64,000 nt of DNA from Hydrogenophaga aromaticivorans. GTDB lineage: Bacteria > Pseudomonadota > Gammaproteobacteria > Burkholderiales > Burkholderiaceae_C. Below the pieces are notes generated by a model. The model did no database searches. It worked only from the letters and a program-made list of their open reading frames with translations, and was not told where the DNA came from. The translations under genes and the position numbers were made by a program. Positions 16,572 to 24,712 of the stretch are shown piece after piece. Location of the stretch: NCBI RefSeq assembly GCF_013387465.1, contig NZ_VYGV01000016.1, forward strand, positions 58,872 through 122,871, written 5' to 3'. Positions within the stretch are counted from its first letter, which is position 1. Each line of letters starts with the position of its first letter.

Positions 16572-17680
16572 GAACCGACATCGAGCAACCCGCCGGTGGC
16601 GAGGCGCCCGCGCCCAAGCCGGTGAAGAAGAACTACATCCGCCCGCTCGACATCAAACACGGCCGCATCGACATGAGCCACGGCGCGGGCGGCAAGGCCG
16701 CGGCGCAGTTGATCGAGGAGCTGTTCCTCGCGGCCTTCGACAATGAATTCCTGCGCCAGGGCGACGACGGCGCGGTGCTGACGCTGCCGGCGTTCGACCC
16801 GGCGCAAGGCCGCCTGGTGATGGCGACCGACGGCCATGTGATCTCGCCGCTGTTCTTCCCCGGTGGCGACATCGGCTGCCTCTCGGTGCACGGCACGGTG
16901 AATGACGTGGCGATGTCGGGCGCAAAGCCGCTGTACCTGAGCGCGAGCTTCATCATCGAAGAAGGCTTTCCGCTGATCGAGCTGCAGCGCATCGTGAAGA
17001 GCATGGCCGCCGCGTCGCGCGAGGCCGGTGTGCCGGTGGTCACCGGCGACACCAAGGTGGTGGAGCAGGGCAAGGGCGACGGCGTGTTCATCAGCACCAC
17101 CGGCGTCGGCGTGCTGCCGCCGGGCGTGCAGATCAGCGGGCGCAACGCGCGGCCGGGCGACGTGCTGCTGCTCTCCGGCAGCATTGGCGACCACGGCGTG
17201 GCGGTGCTCTCGCAGCGCGAATCGCTGGCCTTCGAGACCACGATTCAGAGCGACACCGCCGCGCTGCACACCCTGGTCGCCGCCATGCTGGCCGCAGCCC
17301 CGGGCGCCGTGCGCGTGCTGCGCGATCCCACGCGCGGCGGCCTCGCCACCACGCTCAACGAGGTGGCGCGCCAGTCGGGCGTGGGCATGCTGTTGCAGGA
17401 GGCGGCGATCCCCGTGAAGCCGCAGGTGGACGCAGCCTGCGAGCTGCTGGGCCTGGACCCGCTCTACGTCGCCAATGAAGGCAAGCTGATCGCGGTGGTG
17501 GCGCCGGAGTTCGCCGACGCGGTGCTGGACGCGATGCGCGCGCACCCACTGGGCTTTGACGCGGCGCGCATCGGCGAGGTGACGGCGGACCCGCACCACT
17601 TCGTGCAGATGGCCACGCGCTTCGGTGGGCGGCGGGTGGTGGACTGGCTGAGTGGAGAACAACTGCCACGGATTTGTTGA
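16568..17680 (+). CDS. hypE: HypE, thiocarbamate dehydratase for cyanide ligand synthesis
   Basis: A 370-aa HypE (AIR-synthase-like fold). HypF carbamoylates the C-terminal Cys and HypE dehydrates it to a thiocyanate. The ending PRIC is exactly the substrate tail. Nucleotide-binding blocks include MSHGAGGKAAAQLIEELF, GTVNDVAMSGAKP and RDPTRGGLATTLNEV. The N-terminus carries about 20 extra residues (QPAGGEAPAPKPVKK) before the usual start region. It is the last of the tightly overlapping hyp genes; a repeat copy follows. Confidence 0.96.
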   Translation: MRTDIEQPAGGEAPAPKPVKKNYIRPLDIKHGRIDMSHGAGGKAAAQLIEELFLAAFDNEFLRQGDDGAVLTLPAFDPAQGRLVMATDGHVISPLFFPGGDIGCLSVHGTVNDVAMSGAKPLYLSASFIIEEGFPLIELQRIVKSMAAASREAGVPVVTGDTKVVEQGKGDGVFISTTGVGVLPPGVQISGRNARPGDVLLLSGSIGDHGVAVLSQRESLAFETTIQSDTAALHTLVAAMLAAAPGAVRVLRDPTRGGLATTLNEVARQSGVGMLLQEAAIPVKPQVDAACELLGLDPLYVANEGKLIAVVAPEFADAVLDAMRAHPLGFDAARIGEVTADPHHFVQMATRFGGRRVVDWLSGEQLPRIC

Positions 17681-17770
17681 TCCCCCCGCGCCGCCTGCGG
17701 CGTCACCCCCCCCAGGGGGCAACGCTGGCGGCCCGGCGAAGCCGGTTCCGCGGCGTTCTGGGTTGGGGCA
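17681..17770. repeat. Dispersed GC-rich repeat, copy C
   Basis: Directly after the hypE stop. It shares CCCCCCGCGCCGC, CCCCCCCAGGGGG, CCGGCGAAGCCGG and TCTGGGTTGGGGC blocks with copy B in the same order. It fills more than half of the hypE-orf182 gap. Confidence 0.8.
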
Positions 17771-17839
17771 CTTCGCGTCGGGTGATGAGAGCCATATCGG
17801 TTGAGGTCGGGGCCCATAACAAGAGACGAGGAGACGGGC

Positions 17840-18388
17840 ATGTCGAGTGGGGTGTTTCAGAAGACCGAAAGCGGCAAGGCCGAGATCGCCCGGCGGCAGG
17901 CGGGGCTGTCGCCCGCCACGCGCACGGTGCTGATCATGGTCAATGGAAACGACTCGGTGAACGTGCTGGCGGCGCGTGGTCTGCCGCAGCTGCAGGGGCA
18001 TCTGGACACACTGCTGGCGCTGGGGCTGATCGAGCCGGTGGTGGCCCGTGCTGCGCCTGTGGCACCGCCATTGCCGCCACCTGCCGTGACGCAGTCGCCC
18101 GTGGTTCCACCCGTGATCGAGGCGCCGCTGACCGCGCCGGCCCCGGCCTCCGTGCCCGCGCAGGCGGCGACCGCCGGCCCGGGCCTCGACGCGCTGCGCC
18201 GCAAAGCCCTGGTGCATCTGGGCAACCATTTCGGACCCGACACGCCCCTCGTGGCGCAGGCCCTGCTGGGCGCGCGCAGCGTGGCCGAGTTCAACGCCGC
18301 GCTGGACGGCATCGAGTCGAAACTTGCCATCTACATGGGGCGCAAGCAGGCCGCGCGCGAGCTGCAGGCGCTGCGCCCCGCCACCTGA
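17840..18388 (+). CDS. Uncharacterised 182-aa protein between hypE and hoxX
   Basis: I do not recognise a named family. The start MSSGVFQKTESG follows GAGGAGA at 17828-17834; a longer in-frame start at 17801 lacks such a site. Residues 1-70 look like a small winged-helix-like domain (LSPATRTVLIMVNG, then LPQLQGHLDTLLALGLIEP). Residues 73-120 are a Pro, Ala and Val-rich linker, and residues 122-180 form a predicted helical domain (LRRKALVHLGNHFGPDTP, ending ALRPAT). There is no signal peptide or membrane segment. It interrupts the otherwise conserved hypE-hoxX junction and lies 7 bases before hoxX. I recall similar proteins in other Comamonadaceae, outside hydrogenase loci. A regulatory role is only a guess. 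Confidence 0.8.
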   Translation: MSSGVFQKTESGKAEIARRQAGLSPATRTVLIMVNGNDSVNVLAARGLPQLQGHLDTLLALGLIEPVVARAAPVAPPLPPPAVTQSPVVPPVIEAPLTAPAPASVPAQAATAGPGLDALRRKALVHLGNHFGPDTPLVAQALLGARSVAEFNAALDGIESKLAIYMGRKQAARELQALRPAT

Positions 18389-18395
18389 ACACCCG

Positions 18396-20210
18396 ATGAA
18401 CCCCTTGCGCATCCTCCTGCTCTGCCACAGCTTCAACAGCCTCACCCAGCGGCTCTTCGCCGAGCTGCGCGCGGCGGGCCACACCCTGAGCGTGGAGCTC
18501 GACATCGCCGACAGCGTGACCGAAGAGGCCGTGGCCCTGTTCCGGCCCGACCTGGTGCTGGCGCCGTTTCTCAAGCGCCGCATTTCGGCGGCGGTGTGGC
18601 AGCGGGTGACCTGCCTCGTGGTGCACCCCGGCCCGCCGGGCGACCAGGGGCCGTCGGCGCTGGACTGGGCGGTCTGGCGCGGCGAGCCGCACTGGGGCGT
18701 GACGGTGCTGCAGGCCAACGGCGATTTCGACGCCGGCCCGGTCTGGGCCCATGCCTCGTTTGACATGCGCCCGGCCACCAAGGGCAGCCTGTACCGGCGC
18801 GAGGTGACGCAGGCCGCGCTGCGGGCCACGCTGGCCGCCGTGCAGCGCTTCGCTGGTGGCGAGCGCGAGGCGCCACCGCTCCAATTCGCCGCCGGGCCGC
18901 CCCAAGGCGAATCAGCCCCCTCGGGGGGCAGCGACCCGCGCAGCGGCGGAGCGTGGGGGCGTGGATGGCAACCTCTCTTGCGCCAGAACGAACGCGCGGT
19001 TCACTGGGCCGAGGACAGCACCGCCACCGTGCTCGCCAAACTCCGCAGCGGCGACGGCCAGCCCGGTGTGCTCGACGCGCTCTGGGGTCAGCCCTGTTAC
19101 CTGGGCGATGCGCATCCGGCCAGCGCCACCACAGTGGCCGAATTCAGCGATGCCGACCCCGGCGCCTTGCTGGCCGTGCGCGACGGCGCGCTGCTGCGCC
19201 GCACGGTGGACGGCGGCGTCTGGATCGGCCAGGCGCGCCGCGCCGATCCGCCGGACACGGACCCGGCGCACCGCAGCTTCAAGCAGGTGGCGGCCGAGCT
19301 GTTCGCCGCCGAAGCGGCCAGCCTGCCGCAGCGGCCGGCGCCGCTGGAGCGACCAGACGACGAGTGGGGCGAACTGCGCTACACCGAACACGGCCCCGAG
19401 GGCGCGCGCGTGGGCTGCCTGGGCTTCGATTTCTACAACGGCGCCATGTCCACCGCGCGCTGCGAGCGCCTGCGCGCCGCGCTGCTTCAGGTGCGCGAGC
19501 GGCCCACGCAGGTGCTGCTCTTGCTGGGGGGCGAAGGTTTTTTCAGCAACGGCATCGACCTCAACAGCATCGAGGCCGCGGCCCACCGCGCGGGCGACAG
19601 TGCGGCCGATGCCTCGTGGCGCAACATCCAGGCCATGAACGACGTGGCGCTCGCGGTGCTGCAGACCACCGACCGGCTCACCGTCAGCGTGCTGCGCGGC
19701 AACGCGGGGGCCGGCGGTGCCTTTCTCGCGCTGGCGGCCGATCAGGTTTGGGCGCACGGCAGCGTGGTGCTCAACCCGCACTACAAGAACATGGGCAACC
19801 TCTACGGCTCCGAGTACTGGACCTACCTGCTGCCGCGCCGCTTGGGCGAGGCCGGTGCGAAAGACCTGATGGCGCAGCGCCTGCCGCTGCTGGCCGTCGA
19901 AGCGCTGAAGATCGGCCTGATCGACCACAACGATGAGGGGCCGCGCGATGGCTTCGAAGAACGGTGTCTGGAGCGCGCGCTGGCGCTGGCCGCCTCCTAC
20001 AATCTAAGCGGAGAGTTGGCAGCCAAACAGACCCGGCGCGAGCAGGACGAAGCCCATCGTCCGCTGGCCCATTACCGCGAACAGGAACTGGCGCGCATGC
20101 ACCGCAACTTCTACGGCTTCGATCCCAGCTACCACGTGGCGCGCCACCACTTCGTGCACAAGCAGCCGCACGCCTGGACACCCCGCCATCTGGCGGTGCA
20201 CCGGCTGTGA
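18396..20210 (+). CDS. hoxX: HoxX (HypX), CO-ligand synthesis under aerobic conditions
   Basis: A two-domain protein that makes the active-site CO from formyl-tetrahydrofolate when oxygen is present. The N-terminal half is a formyltransferase fold (LRILLLCHSFNSLTQRLF, HPGPPGDQGPSALDWAV). The C-terminal half is an enoyl-CoA hydratase/crotonase fold (LLGGEGFFSNGIDLNSIE, RGNAGAGGAFLALAADQVW, LNPHYKNMGNLYGSEYW). Length is 604 aa. Between the two formyltransferase subdomains, residues about 167-189, a copy of the dispersed repeat has been inserted in frame (AGPPQGESAPSGGSDPRSGG) and is translated as a Gly/Ser/Pro loop. The stop overlaps the GTG start of hoxA. Confidence 0.94.
   Translation: MNPLRILLLCHSFNSLTQRLFAELRAAGHTLSVELDIADSVTEEAVALFRPDLVLAPFLKRRISAAVWQRVTCLVVHPGPPGDQGPSALDWAVWRGEPHWGVTVLQANGDFDAGPVWAHASFDMRPATKGSLYRREVTQAALRATLAAVQRFAGGEREAPPLQFAAGPPQGESAPSGGSDPRSGGAWGRGWQPLLRQNERAVHWAEDSTATVLAKLRSGDGQPGVLDALWGQPCYLGDAHPASATTVAEFSDADPGALLAVRDGALLRRTVDGGVWIGQARRADPPDTDPAHRSFKQVAAELFAAEAASLPQRPAPLERPDDEWGELRYTEHGPEGARVGCLGFDFYNGAMSTARCERLRAALLQVRERPTQVLLLLGGEGFFSNGIDLNSIEAAAHRAGDSAADASWRNIQAMNDVALAVLQTTDRLTVSVLRGNAGAGGAFLALAADQVWAHGSVVLNPHYKNMGNLYGSEYWTYLLPRRLGEAGAKDLMAQRLPLLAVEALKIGLIDHNDEGPRDGFEERCLERALALAASYNLSGELAAKQTRREQDEAHRPLAHYREQELARMHRNFYGFDPSYHVARHHFVHKQPHAWTPRHLAVHRL
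18894..18960. repeat. Dispersed repeat, copy D, inside the hoxX coding sequence
   Basis: GGGCCGCCCCAAGGC, CAGCCCCCTCGGGGGGCAGC and GACCCGCGCAGCGGCGGAG match copy I (53698-53763) nearly base for base, with a small indel in the middle. About 67-69 bases keep the hoxX frame open. Confidence 0.85.
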
Positions 20211-21667
20211 CACCTCCCCTCCTTCCCGAAGCCCTGCCCACCGTGCTCGTGGTGGACGACGAGGTGCGCTCGCAGGACGCGATGCGGCGCACGCTGGACG
20301 AGGATTTCACGGTCTTCACCGCCAGCAGCGCCGACGAGGCGCGTGGCCTGCTGGAGCGGCAACCCGTGAGCGTGATCCTGTGCGACCAGCGCATGCCCGG
20401 CATGACCGGCGTGACCTTCCTGAAGGAGGTGCGCGAGCGGTGGCCGGAGACCGTGCGCATCGTCATCTCGGGCTACACCGATTCCGAAGACATCATCGCC
20501 GGCATCAACGAGGCCGGCATCTACCAGTACATCCTCAAGCCCTGGGCGCCCGACCACCTGCTCGATTCGGTGCGCAACGCGGTGGAAGCCCAGGCCCTGC
20601 AGCGCCAGACCAGCCGGCTCGACCTGGAGCTGCGCACCAGCAACCGTGTGCTGCGCCAGCGCACGGCCACGCAGATGGCGCAGGCGCGCAGCAGCTTCGG
20701 CTTCGACCGCATCGTGCGCGCGCCGGGCAGCCCGCTGGACCATGTGTGCGCTATGGCCGAACGCACCGCGCGCTACGACATCCCGGTGCTGGTGCTCGGC
20801 GAATCGGGCACCGGCAAGGAGCTGCTGGCGCGCGCCATCCACTACGCCTCGCCACGGCTCACCGGCCCCTTCGTGGTGGAAAACTGCGCCGCGATTCCCG
20901 ACTCGCTGCTCGAATCCGAACTCTTCGGCCACAAGCGTGGCGCCTTCACCGGCGCGTACGAAGACCACCCCGGCCTGTTCCAGCGCGCCAGCGGCGGCAC
21001 CGTGTTCCTCGACGAGATCGGTGAAACCTCGCCGGCATTCCAGGTCAAGCTGCTGCGCGTGTTGCAGGAAGGTGAAGTGCGGCCCGTGGGCGGCGCGCGG
21101 CCGGTGCCGGTGGACGTGCGCGTGATCGCCGCCACCCACCGCCAGCTGGAGCAGCGCGTGCGCGACGGCCTGTTTCGCGAAGACCTGTACTACCGCATCG
21201 CCGGCATCACCATCACCGTGCCGCCGCTGCGCGAGCGCGTGGCCGACATCCCGCCCATCGCGCACCAGCTGGTGCAGGACGTGGCCGCCGAGCTCGGGCA
21301 CCCGGGCGCGACCCTGCCCGATGAAGCCATGGCCTGTCTTGTGGCCTACCCCTGGCCGGGCAACATCCGCGAGCTGCGCAACGAGATCGCGCGTGCGCTG
21401 GCGCTGCACGACGGTACGCAGCTGGACGCCGCGGCCTTCTCCAGCCGCGTGCTGCAGGGCCGCGCCTCGGGGTCTGCCGACGACCTCACCGCCGCCATTC
21501 CGCAGAGCGGCACGCTGGGCGAACGGCTGGACGTGATCGAGGCCATGCTGCTGCGCGAGACCCTGCTGCGCCACCGCTGGAACAAGACGCGTGCCTCCGC
21601 CGAGCTGGGGCTCTCGCGCGTGGGCTTGCGCGCCAAGATGCAGCGTTTCGGTCTCGACAAGCCATGA
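20207..21667 (+). CDS. hoxA: HoxA, NtrC-family response regulator for hydrogenase genes
   Basis: A 486-aa sigma-54 activator. The receiver has the acidic pair in VLVVDDE and phosphoacceptor Asp60 (ILCDQRMPG). The AAA+ domain has Walker A GESGTGKE, the sigma-54 contact loop GAFTGA and Walker B VFLDEIGE. A Fis-type HTH (ASAELGLSRVGLRAKM) ends the protein. The GTG start at 20207 overlaps the hoxX TGA. In C. necator non-phosphorylated HoxA is the active form and the kinase HoxJ silences it without H2. Its 3' end overlaps hoxF by 4 bases, so the regulator is translationally joined to the soluble hydrogenase genes. Confidence 0.95.
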   Translation: MTPPLLPEALPTVLVVDDEVRSQDAMRRTLDEDFTVFTASSADEARGLLERQPVSVILCDQRMPGMTGVTFLKEVRERWPETVRIVISGYTDSEDIIAGINEAGIYQYILKPWAPDHLLDSVRNAVEAQALQRQTSRLDLELRTSNRVLRQRTATQMAQARSSFGFDRIVRAPGSPLDHVCAMAERTARYDIPVLVLGESGTGKELLARAIHYASPRLTGPFVVENCAAIPDSLLESELFGHKRGAFTGAYEDHPGLFQRASGGTVFLDEIGETSPAFQVKLLRVLQEGEVRPVGGARPVPVDVRVIAATHRQLEQRVRDGLFREDLYYRIAGITITVPPLRERVADIPPIAHQLVQDVAAELGHPGATLPDEAMACLVAYPWPGNIRELRNEIARALALHDGTQLDAAAFSSRVLQGRASGSADDLTAAIPQSGTLGERLDVIEAMLLRETLLRHRWNKTRASAELGLSRVGLRAKMQRFGLDKP

Positions 21668-23487
21668 CCGCATTCGACCAGCCCCTTGCCTTCCACGCCG
21701 CCGATGCGGTGCTCGCTCGCTGGGGCCACGACCCGCACGCGCTGGTTCAGGTGCTGCGCGAAACGCAGGCACAGACCCACTGGCTGCCACGCGACTTGCT
21801 GGCCCACATCGCGCAAACCTTGCGCCTGCCGCTGGCCCAGGTCGAAGGCGTGGCCACGTTCTACCGTTTCTTCCACATCCGGCCTGTGGGTCGGCTGCGG
21901 GTGCTGTTCTCCGACAACATCACCGACCGGATGTTGGGCAGCGAGGCGCTGCTGGCCCGGCTCTGTGAGCGCCTCGGTGTGGTGCCGGGTCAGCCCGATG
22001 TCCAGGGCCGGTTCAGCGTCGACCGGGCGTCCTGCACCGGCCTGTGCGACCAGGGCCCGGCGCTGCTGATCAACCACCACCAGGTCATCACCCGCCTCGA
22101 CGCCGACCGCATCGATGCGCTCGCGGTGCTCATGCGGGATGAGGTGCCGGTGGACGACTGGCCCGCTGACTGGTTCCATGTGCACAACACAGTGCACCGC
22201 GCCGATGCGCTGCTGACCGGCCTGTCGGTGGACGCGCCGGCCTTGTCCGCCGTGATCGCGCGCGAGCCCCAGGCCCTGATCGACGAGCTGGCCCGCGCCG
22301 GCCTGCGCGGGCGTGGCGGTGCCGGCTTTCCGACCGCGCGCAAGTGGCAGGCCTGTCGCGATGCCAGCGGGCCGCTGCGCTGTGTGGTCTGCAACGCCGA
22401 CGAAGGCGAGCCCGGCACCTTCAAGGACCGCGCGCTGCTCAGCGACCACGCCGACGCGGTGTTCGACGGCATGACCGTCGCCGCACGCGCCGTCGGCGCA
22501 CAGCAGGGCTGGCTCTACCTGCGCGGCGAATACCGCTACCTGCTGCCGCATCTTCAAGCCGTGCTGGAGCGCCGCCGCGCCAGCGGGCTGCTGGGGCCCA
22601 ACGCCACTGGCCTGGCCGGATTTGATTTCGACATCGGCATCCACCTCGGCGCCGGGGCTTACGTCTGCGGCGAAGAGTCGGCGCTCATCGAGTCGCTGGA
22701 AGGGAAACGCGGCTCGCCGCGCATCCGCCCGCCGTTTCCGGTGGAGCGCGGCTACCTGGGGCGCCCGACCGTGGTCAACAACGTCGAGACCTTCTGCGCC
22801 GTGGCGCACATCGCGCGGCGCGGTGGTGCCTGGTGGTCCGGCATCGGCCTCGCGTCGTCCACCGGCACCAAGATCCATTCGGTCTCGGGCGACTGCGAGC
22901 GCCCGGGCCTGTACGAATACCCGCTGGGCACGCCGATCGCGCGCATCCTGGCCGACTGCGGCGCCCGCGACGCCCAGGCGGTGCAGGTGGGTGGTCCCTC
23001 GGGTACCTGCGTGCCCGCGTCGGGCTTCGATCGGCGCATCGCGTTCGACGACGTGCCCAGCGCCGGTGCCTTCATGGTCTTCAACGGCACACGCGACCTG
23101 TTCGAGGTGGCGCGCCACTTTGCCCGCTTCTTCGCGCACGAGAGCTGCGGACTCTGCACGCCCTGCCGCGTGGGTACCGAGCTGGTGGTGCGGCGGCTGG
23201 ACAAACTCGCCCAGGCACGCGGCGCCGGTCGCGGCTCGGCCTTCGACCTGGAACGCCTGCACGAGCTGGATGAGCTGCTGCACAGCGGCACGCACTGCGG
23301 CCTCGGCGCCTCGGCCTGCAACCCGCTGCGCGACACGCTGGCCCACTTCGGAGAGGTCTACGCGTCGCGCACGACGACGCCACAGTTCGAACCCGAGTTC
23401 GATCTCGATGCCGAACTCTCGGCGGCCCGGCGCGTCACGGGTCGCACCGACCCGGGTGCCCACCTCAACACAGAGCATCTGTCATGA
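21664..23487 (+). CDS. hoxF: HoxF, diaphorase large subunit of NAD-reducing hydrogenase
   Basis: The NAD(H)- and FMN-binding subunit (607 aa). An N-terminal HoxE/NuoE-like region (about residues 1-160) is fused to the NuoF-like body. This region keeps one Cys pair (SCTGLCDQGP) but the first pair is missing, as in C. necator HoxF. The NAD site is GRGGAGFPTARKW, the FMN site is GAGAYVCGEESALIESLEG, and the [4Fe-4S] ligands lie in ESCGLCTPC with the last Cys in GTHCGLG. ATGA overlap with hoxA. It works in the cytoplasm with HoxU, HoxY and HoxH. Confidence 0.96.
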   Translation: MTAFDQPLAFHAADAVLARWGHDPHALVQVLRETQAQTHWLPRDLLAHIAQTLRLPLAQVEGVATFYRFFHIRPVGRLRVLFSDNITDRMLGSEALLARLCERLGVVPGQPDVQGRFSVDRASCTGLCDQGPALLINHHQVITRLDADRIDALAVLMRDEVPVDDWPADWFHVHNTVHRADALLTGLSVDAPALSAVIAREPQALIDELARAGLRGRGGAGFPTARKWQACRDASGPLRCVVCNADEGEPGTFKDRALLSDHADAVFDGMTVAARAVGAQQGWLYLRGEYRYLLPHLQAVLERRRASGLLGPNATGLAGFDFDIGIHLGAGAYVCGEESALIESLEGKRGSPRIRPPFPVERGYLGRPTVVNNVETFCAVAHIARRGGAWWSGIGLASSTGTKIHSVSGDCERPGLYEYPLGTPIARILADCGARDAQAVQVGGPSGTCVPASGFDRRIAFDDVPSAGAFMVFNGTRDLFEVARHFARFFAHESCGLCTPCRVGTELVVRRLDKLAQARGAGRGSAFDLERLHELDELLHSGTHCGLGASACNPLRDTLAHFGEVYASRTTTPQFEPEFDLDAELSAARRVTGRTDPGAHLNTEHLS

Positions 23488-24182
23488 CCGATGTGACGTC
23501 CCAACCCCTGTTCCAGTTTGACGGCCAGCCGGTGCCGCTGCAACCCGGCGACACCATCCTGCAGGCCGCCCAGCGCGCCGGGCACGCCGTGCCCCACCTG
23601 TGCTGGCACCCCGAGGTCTCGGCCAGTGCCTCCTGCCGGGTCTGCACGGTGCACGTGGACGGCAGGCCAGTGGCAGCCTGCACCACCGCCGCGGCCGCCG
23701 GGCAAACCGTGGACTGCCACACCGCCGGACTGCGCGCGCAGCGGCTGCGCCTGTTGCAGATGCTGTTCGTCGAGGGCAATCACTTCTGCCCCGGCTGCGA
23801 AAAAAGTGGCCACTGTCTGCTGCAGGAACAGGCCGAACGCGCCGGCATGACCGATCTGCATTTCGAAACCCTGAACCCCGAGCGCCCGGTCGACGCCAGC
23901 CACCCCGATGTGCTGTTCGAACCCAACCGCTGCATCCTGTGCCAGCTCTGCGTGCGCGCCAGCGATGAACTCGACGGCAAGCAGGTCTTCGCCATCGGCG
24001 GCCACGGCATCGGCACGCATCTGCTGATCAACAGCGACAGCGGCCGGCTCGGTGACAGCGCGCTCTCGGTGGACGACCGTGCCGCCCACATCTGCCCGGT
24101 CGGCGCGCTGCTGCCCAAGCGGGTCGGCTTTGCCGTCCCCATCGGTCAGCGGACCTTCGACGACGCGGAGACGCGCGGATGA
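23484..24182 (+). CDS. hoxU: HoxU, Fe-S subunit of the diaphorase module
   Basis: A 232-aa NuoG-like subunit. A [2Fe-2S] ferredoxin domain has Cys40, Cys51, Cys54 and Cys66 (HLCWHP, SCRVC, AACTT). It is followed by His/Cys and [4Fe-4S] motifs (HFCPGCEKSGHC and FEPNRCILCQLCVRAS, then AHICPVGALL). It wires electrons between HoxYH and HoxF. It overlaps both neighbours by 4 bases. Confidence 0.96.
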   Translation: MTDVTSQPLFQFDGQPVPLQPGDTILQAAQRAGHAVPHLCWHPEVSASASCRVCTVHVDGRPVAACTTAAAAGQTVDCHTAGLRAQRLRLLQMLFVEGNHFCPGCEKSGHCLLQEQAERAGMTDLHFETLNPERPVDASHPDVLFEPNRCILCQLCVRASDELDGKQVFAIGGHGIGTHLLINSDSGRLGDSALSVDDRAAHICPVGALLPKRVGFAVPIGQRTFDDAETRG

Positions 24183-24712
24183 ACACCGACACCCCCACCC
24201 CCCGCAAGCTGCGCGTGGCCACGGTCTCGCTGGCGGGTTGCTTTGGCTGCCACATGTCCTTTCTCGACATCGACGAGCGCCTGTTCGAGCTGATCGAACA
24301 CGTTGAATTTGACCGCTCGCCGCTGACCGACATCAAGACGGTGGGGCCGTGCGACATCGGCCTGGTCGAGGGCGGCCTGTGCAACGCCGAAAACGTCGAG
24401 GTGCTGCGGGCGTTCCGCGCCAACTGCCGTGTGCTCGTGGCGGTGGGCGCCTGCGCCATCACCGGCGGCCTGCCCGCCTTGCGCAACCACCTCGATGTCG
24501 GGGACATGCTGCAGGCCGTGTACGGCACCGTGCCCGACGACCCCGAACTCCCGCTGCCGCTCAACAAGGTGCACCCCATCCACGAGGTGGTGCGCATCGA
24601 CCACGCGCTGCCCGGTTGCCCGCCTCCGGCCGATGCCTTCTGGCAACTGCTGCAGGACCTGATGGCCGGGCACGAGCCCGTGCTGAACAAGGGGCTGATC
24701 CGTTATGACTGA
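24179..24712 (+). CDS. hoxY: HoxY, small subunit of NAD-reducing hydrogenase
   Basis: The 177-aa small subunit carries a single [4Fe-4S] cluster (LAGCFGCHMSF, VGACAITGG, LPGCPPPAD). There is no Tat signal, as expected for a cytoplasmic enzyme. It is shorter than C. necator HoxY (about 209 aa) and closer in length to cyanobacterial-type HoxY. The start overlaps hoxU and the end overlaps hoxH by 8 bases. Confidence 0.95.
   Translation: MNTDTPTPRKLRVATVSLAGCFGCHMSFLDIDERLFELIEHVEFDRSPLTDIKTVGPCDIGLVEGGLCNAENVEVLRAFRANCRVLVAVGACAITGGLPALRNHLDVGDMLQAVYGTVPDDPELPLPLNKVHPIHEVVRIDHALPGCPPPADAFWQLLQDLMAGHEPVLNKGLIRYD

Noticed and set aside
18396-20210. hoxX as a pseudogene because of the repeat insertion
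   Set aside because: The insertion preserves the frame, and both domains remain complete up to the C-terminus.
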